Shown: piece after piece, positions 42,564 through 44,858 of the stretch
Layout: each line of letters opens with the position of its first letter
Numbering within the stretch: the stretch's first letter is position 1
DNA from: Gemmatimonadota bacterium
Lineage (GTDB): Bacteria > Gemmatimonadota > Gemmatimonadetes > Palauibacterales > KS3-K002
Reading direction: 5' to 3'
Assembly: GCA_020350785.1 (NCBI GenBank)
Contig: CP070722.1
Location: 139,221-184,078, forward strand
DNA: 44,858 nucleotides
The notes under the pieces: model-generated
The model's database searches: none
Told to the model about the DNA's origin: nothing
What the model saw: the letters and a program-made list of their open reading frames with translations, nothing else
Program-made: the position numbers and the translations under genes

Positions 42564-42857
42564 CCGGCCGCCGGGCGAGGATTGTGCGATCCGTCCGAGG
42601 CGTGGCGCGGAGGCAGAGCATCGCCGGTCGAGAGGCAGCGCCGGCCGTCAGCGGTGCGGAATGACGCACTGTTGGCAGGAACGACCTTCCCGGTCGAGGC
42701 TCGAGGCATCGTGGAACCCGCTTACTTGCTCCGCGTAGAATAGCCCGGCATCTTGGACCCGCCGGACGAGGTAAATCTGGGCATGGCGACGGACGGTTCG
42801 GCGGCCGCGCGGCTGACGCGTGCACCATCAGAGTGCCCGAGAATTCGAGGAGGACAC

Positions 42858-43613
42858 ATGTTGAAGAAGTTTGCCTTTCTGCCCCTGATGGGCGCTCTGC
42901 TGGCCGGCCCGGCGCTGGCTCAGGAGGCCTCGTTGGACGCGGTGCTGAAAGGCTACTACGAGGCTGTCGGCGGTATCGATGCCTGGAAGGCCGTCAACAC
43001 GGTCAAGGCGACAGGCACGCGCCAACTGGGGCCGGGCATGGAGGCGCCGTTCGTCATGCTGGCGATGCGGCCCAACAGGATCCGGGTCGAGTTCACCCTG
43101 CAGGGGATGACCGGCATCATGGCCTACAACGGCGAGACCGCCTGGATGGTCATGCCCTTCATGGGTAAGACCGAGCCCGAGGTGATGCCGGACTTCATGG
43201 CCAAGGAGATCATCAACGAGGCCGACATCGACGGTCCGCTGATCGGCTACAAGGAGGACGGCCACCAGGTGGAGCTGCTGGGCACGGCCGAGACCGAAGG
43301 CACGCAGGCCTACAAGCTCAAGGTCACGCTGAAGAATGGAGACGTTCAGTACTGGTATCTGGACAGCGAGTACTACGTGCCCATCAAGCTCGAGGGAACG
43401 ACTACGGGCCCGAACGGCGCCGAGATGGAGTTCGAGGCCATCCTGAGCGACTACAAGGATGTTGGCGGTCTGATGATGGCCCACTCCGTGGAGAGCAGAC
43501 AGAAGGGCTCACCCAGCGGCATGGTCATGACGATCGAGTCGGTCGAGGTGAACCCCGCCGTCGAGGCGGGGTCGTTCAACATGCCGAAAGTCGAGAAGCC
43601 GGAGCAGAAGTAA
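42858..43613 (+). CDS. Exported LolA-like/outer membrane lipoprotein-sorting domain protein
   Basis: The protein has 251 residues from ATG 42858, directly behind GAGGAGGA; a longer frame from 42753 has no signal. The signal is FAFLPLMGALLAGPALAQ. The mature protein (YYEAVGGIDAWKAVNTVKATGTRQL, then FVMLAMRPNRIRVEFTLQGMTGIMAYNGETAWMVMPFMG, then YKLKVTLKNGDVQYWYLDSEYYVPIKLE) has the strand pattern of the LolA/LolB-like half-barrel fold, as in proteins annotated outer membrane lipoprotein-sorting. It likely binds lipids or lipoproteins in the periplasm. It is single, with a terminator behind. Confidence 0.8.
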   Translation: MLKKFAFLPLMGALLAGPALAQEASLDAVLKGYYEAVGGIDAWKAVNTVKATGTRQLGPGMEAPFVMLAMRPNRIRVEFTLQGMTGIMAYNGETAWMVMPFMGKTEPEVMPDFMAKEIINEADIDGPLIGYKEDGHQVELLGTAETEGTQAYKLKVTLKNGDVQYWYLDSEYYVPIKLEGTTTGPNGAEMEFEAILSDYKDVGGLMMAHSVESRQKGSPSGMVMTIESVEVNPAVEAGSFNMPKVEKPEQK

Positions 43614-43627
43614 GACGGACACATGCA

Positions 43628-43651
43628 GGGGGCCAGCGCACGCTGGCCCCC
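43628..43651 (+). terminator. Intrinsic terminator
   Basis: GGGGGCCAGCG (43628-43638) and CGCTGGCCCCC (43641-43651) form a perfect stem around a very short loop, followed by TTCTTC, 15 nt after the stop of the LolA-like gene. Confidence 0.85.
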
Positions 43652-43706
43652 TTCTTCATGCCCCAACCGTTGCCTACAGTCATCAAGTCCTGAAAGGGAG
43701 TATCCG

Positions 43707-44858
43707 ATGTTCAATCGGGTCAAGTCCACTTCGCTACGCTACCTGCTCCAATGTCCGCTCTTTGCCCTACTGGCACTTCCGAGCCTGGCCGCGGCGCAGG
43801 TACAGATCGAGTCTGCGACGTTCGGTGGGCTGCGCGCGCGGGCGATAGGCCCCGCCGTGATGAGCGGGCGTATCGCCGCGATCGATGCCGTACCCGATAA
43901 CCCGGTCACGGTCTATGTGGGAGGTGCGAGCGGCGGCGTCTGGAAGTCGGAGGACGGCGGGATCGCGTTCGAACCGATCTTCGATGACCATACTCAGTCG
44001 ATCGGGGCGATAGAGATCGACCCATCGAACAGCGAGACGGTATGGGTGGGCACCGGCGAGAGCTGGGTCCGCAACAGCGTCTCGGTGGGGACCGGCGTCT
44101 ACAAGACGAGCGATGGCGGCGAGACGTGGGAGCACCTGGGCCTGAGCGATACGGAGCGTATCGCGCGCATCGTCGTCGACGCCGGTAACGGGGATGTGGT
44201 CTACGTATGTGCCACGGGCCATCTCTGGAACGCCAACGAGGAGCGAGGCGTCTTCAAGACGACCGACGGCGGCGCGAACTGGGAGAAGGTTCTCTATGTA
44301 GATGAGAACACCGGCTGCTCCGACATCACCATCGACCCTCAGGACCCGCGGATCCTCTACGCCGGGATGTGGAGTTTCCGGCGCTGGCCCTGGTTTTTCG
44401 AATCGGGCGGACCCGGCAGCGGGCTCTACAAGTCGACGGACGGCGGCGCGACCTGGAAGGAGCTGACGGTCGGACTCCCGGCTGGTGAGAAGGGGCGCAT
44501 CGCCGTTGCGGTGGCGCCCTCGCGCCCCAGCGTGGTCTACGCGCTGGTCGAGTCGGAGAGTACGGCGCTCTACCGTTCGGACGATCTGGGTGAGTCGTGG
44601 CAAGAGGTGAATACGACGTACAACATCGAGGCCCGGCCATTCTACTTCGCCTACGTCGTGGTGGACCCCCTCGACTTCAATCGCGTGTACAAGCCGGGCT
44701 TCAGCCTGACCGTCTCGGTCGACGGTGGCAAGACCTTCACCAACCCCCTGGTCTCGGCATTTGGTGGTGGGCCGCACAGCGATCACCATGCCTTGTGGAT
44801 CAATCCCAGTCGGACAAACGAGCTGATCCTCGGCACCGACGGCGGCGTCTACTTCTCC
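43707..44858 (+). CDS. Secreted BNR/VPS10-type beta-propeller protein (partial, runs off right edge)
   Basis: The first 384 codons are present, with no stop before the window end. ATG 43707 has AAAGGGAG 6 nt upstream. The signal peptide is about residues 12-30 (YLLQCPLFALLALPSLAAAQ). The rest is a sortilin/BNR-type propeller with Asp-box turns: SEDGGIAF, TSDGGETW, TTDGGANW, STDGGATW, SDDLGESW and SVDGGKTF, and the family phrase GPAVMSGRIAAIDAVPDNP. Full-length members are about 900-1100 residues and are often annotated glycosyl hydrolase, though most lack shown activity. It is probably a surface or periplasmic binding protein. Confidence 0.88.
   Translation, partial: MFNRVKSTSLRYLLQCPLFALLALPSLAAAQVQIESATFGGLRARAIGPAVMSGRIAAIDAVPDNPVTVYVGGASGGVWKSEDGGIAFEPIFDDHTQSIGAIEIDPSNSETVWVGTGESWVRNSVSVGTGVYKTSDGGETWEHLGLSDTERIARIVVDAGNGDVVYVCATGHLWNANEERGVFKTTDGGANWEKVLYVDENTGCSDITIDPQDPRILYAGMWSFRRWPWFFESGGPGSGLYKSTDGGATWKELTVGLPAGEKGRIAVAVAPSRPSVVYALVESESTALYRSDDLGESWQEVNTTYNIEARPFYFAYVVVDPLDFNRVYKPGFSLTVSVDGGKTFTNPLVSAFGGGPHSDHHALWINPSRTNELILGTDGGVYFS

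Overview
ORGANISM. The window is GC-rich, densely coded bacterial DNA with no rRNA, tRNA, insertion sequence or CRISPR array that I could find. Several features point to a Gram-negative bacterium of the Gemmatimonadota type. These are a Sec/lipoprotein-type (clade II) nitrous oxide reductase with its nosD-F-Y genes, many secreted lipoproteins, TolB-like/TPR membrane proteins, M16, S9 and BNR/VPS10-type secreted proteins, and a small secreted protein (15608-15991) of a repeat type I associate with that phylum. This placement is an inference, not proven. LAYOUT. 1-349 is non-coding with a Fur-box-like site. 350-6787 holds two small genes, a sulfatase lipoprotein, and a tight pair: a lytic transglycosylase lipoprotein followed 4 nt later by a membrane-anchored TIR protein. 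6842-8293 (minus) is a secreted serine hydrolase. 8492-15553 is a nitrous oxide respiration island. An Rrf2-family regulator with three candidate Fe-S cysteines and a small CxxC protein are read leftwards. A cytochrome c lipoprotein, NosZ, a NosB-like membrane protein, NosD, NosF and NosY are read rightwards, and a 17-bp palindrome sits between the two units. 15608-22777 carries small secreted proteins, a TolB-TPR protein, the dipeptidase PepD, an internally deleted methyltransferase remnant, a PKD-domain lipoprotein, a DUF4097 protein and a small membrane protein. 22895-25654 (minus) is a two-domain M16 peptidase. 26275-33460 is an exopolysaccharide operon. It encodes a KaiC-like ATPase fused to degenerate receiver-like and GGDEF-like domains, then a TPR/beta-barrel exporter, a family 2 glycosyltransferase, a small membrane partner and a polysaccharide deacetylase whose frame is cut by an amber codon 29 codons before its natural end. 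33467-37467 (minus) has a TolB-TPR membrane protein, a DUF3558-like lipoprotein and a histidine-bearing polytopic membrane protein. 37719-44858 has a prolyl oligopeptidase, an Ig-like lipoprotein paired with a decapeptide-repeat protein, two exported proteins and the start of a BNR/VPS10 repeat protein that runs off the right edge. HOW THE GENES WORK TOGETHER. The nos cluster gives electron delivery (cytochrome c), catalysis (NosZ) and copper-site assembly (NosD-F-Y), probably under the Rrf2 regulator. The exopolysaccharide operon has the same set of parts as PgaABCD, but with its own ATPase/pseudo-signalling protein at its head. The best candidates for undescribed biology are (i) the lytic transglycosylase/TIR pair, in which a predicted cytoplasmic NADase domain is tied through one membrane helix to a periplasmic domain resembling an inactive transglutaminase, and (ii) the KaiC-pseudoREC-pseudoGGDEF protein heading the exopolysaccharide operon.
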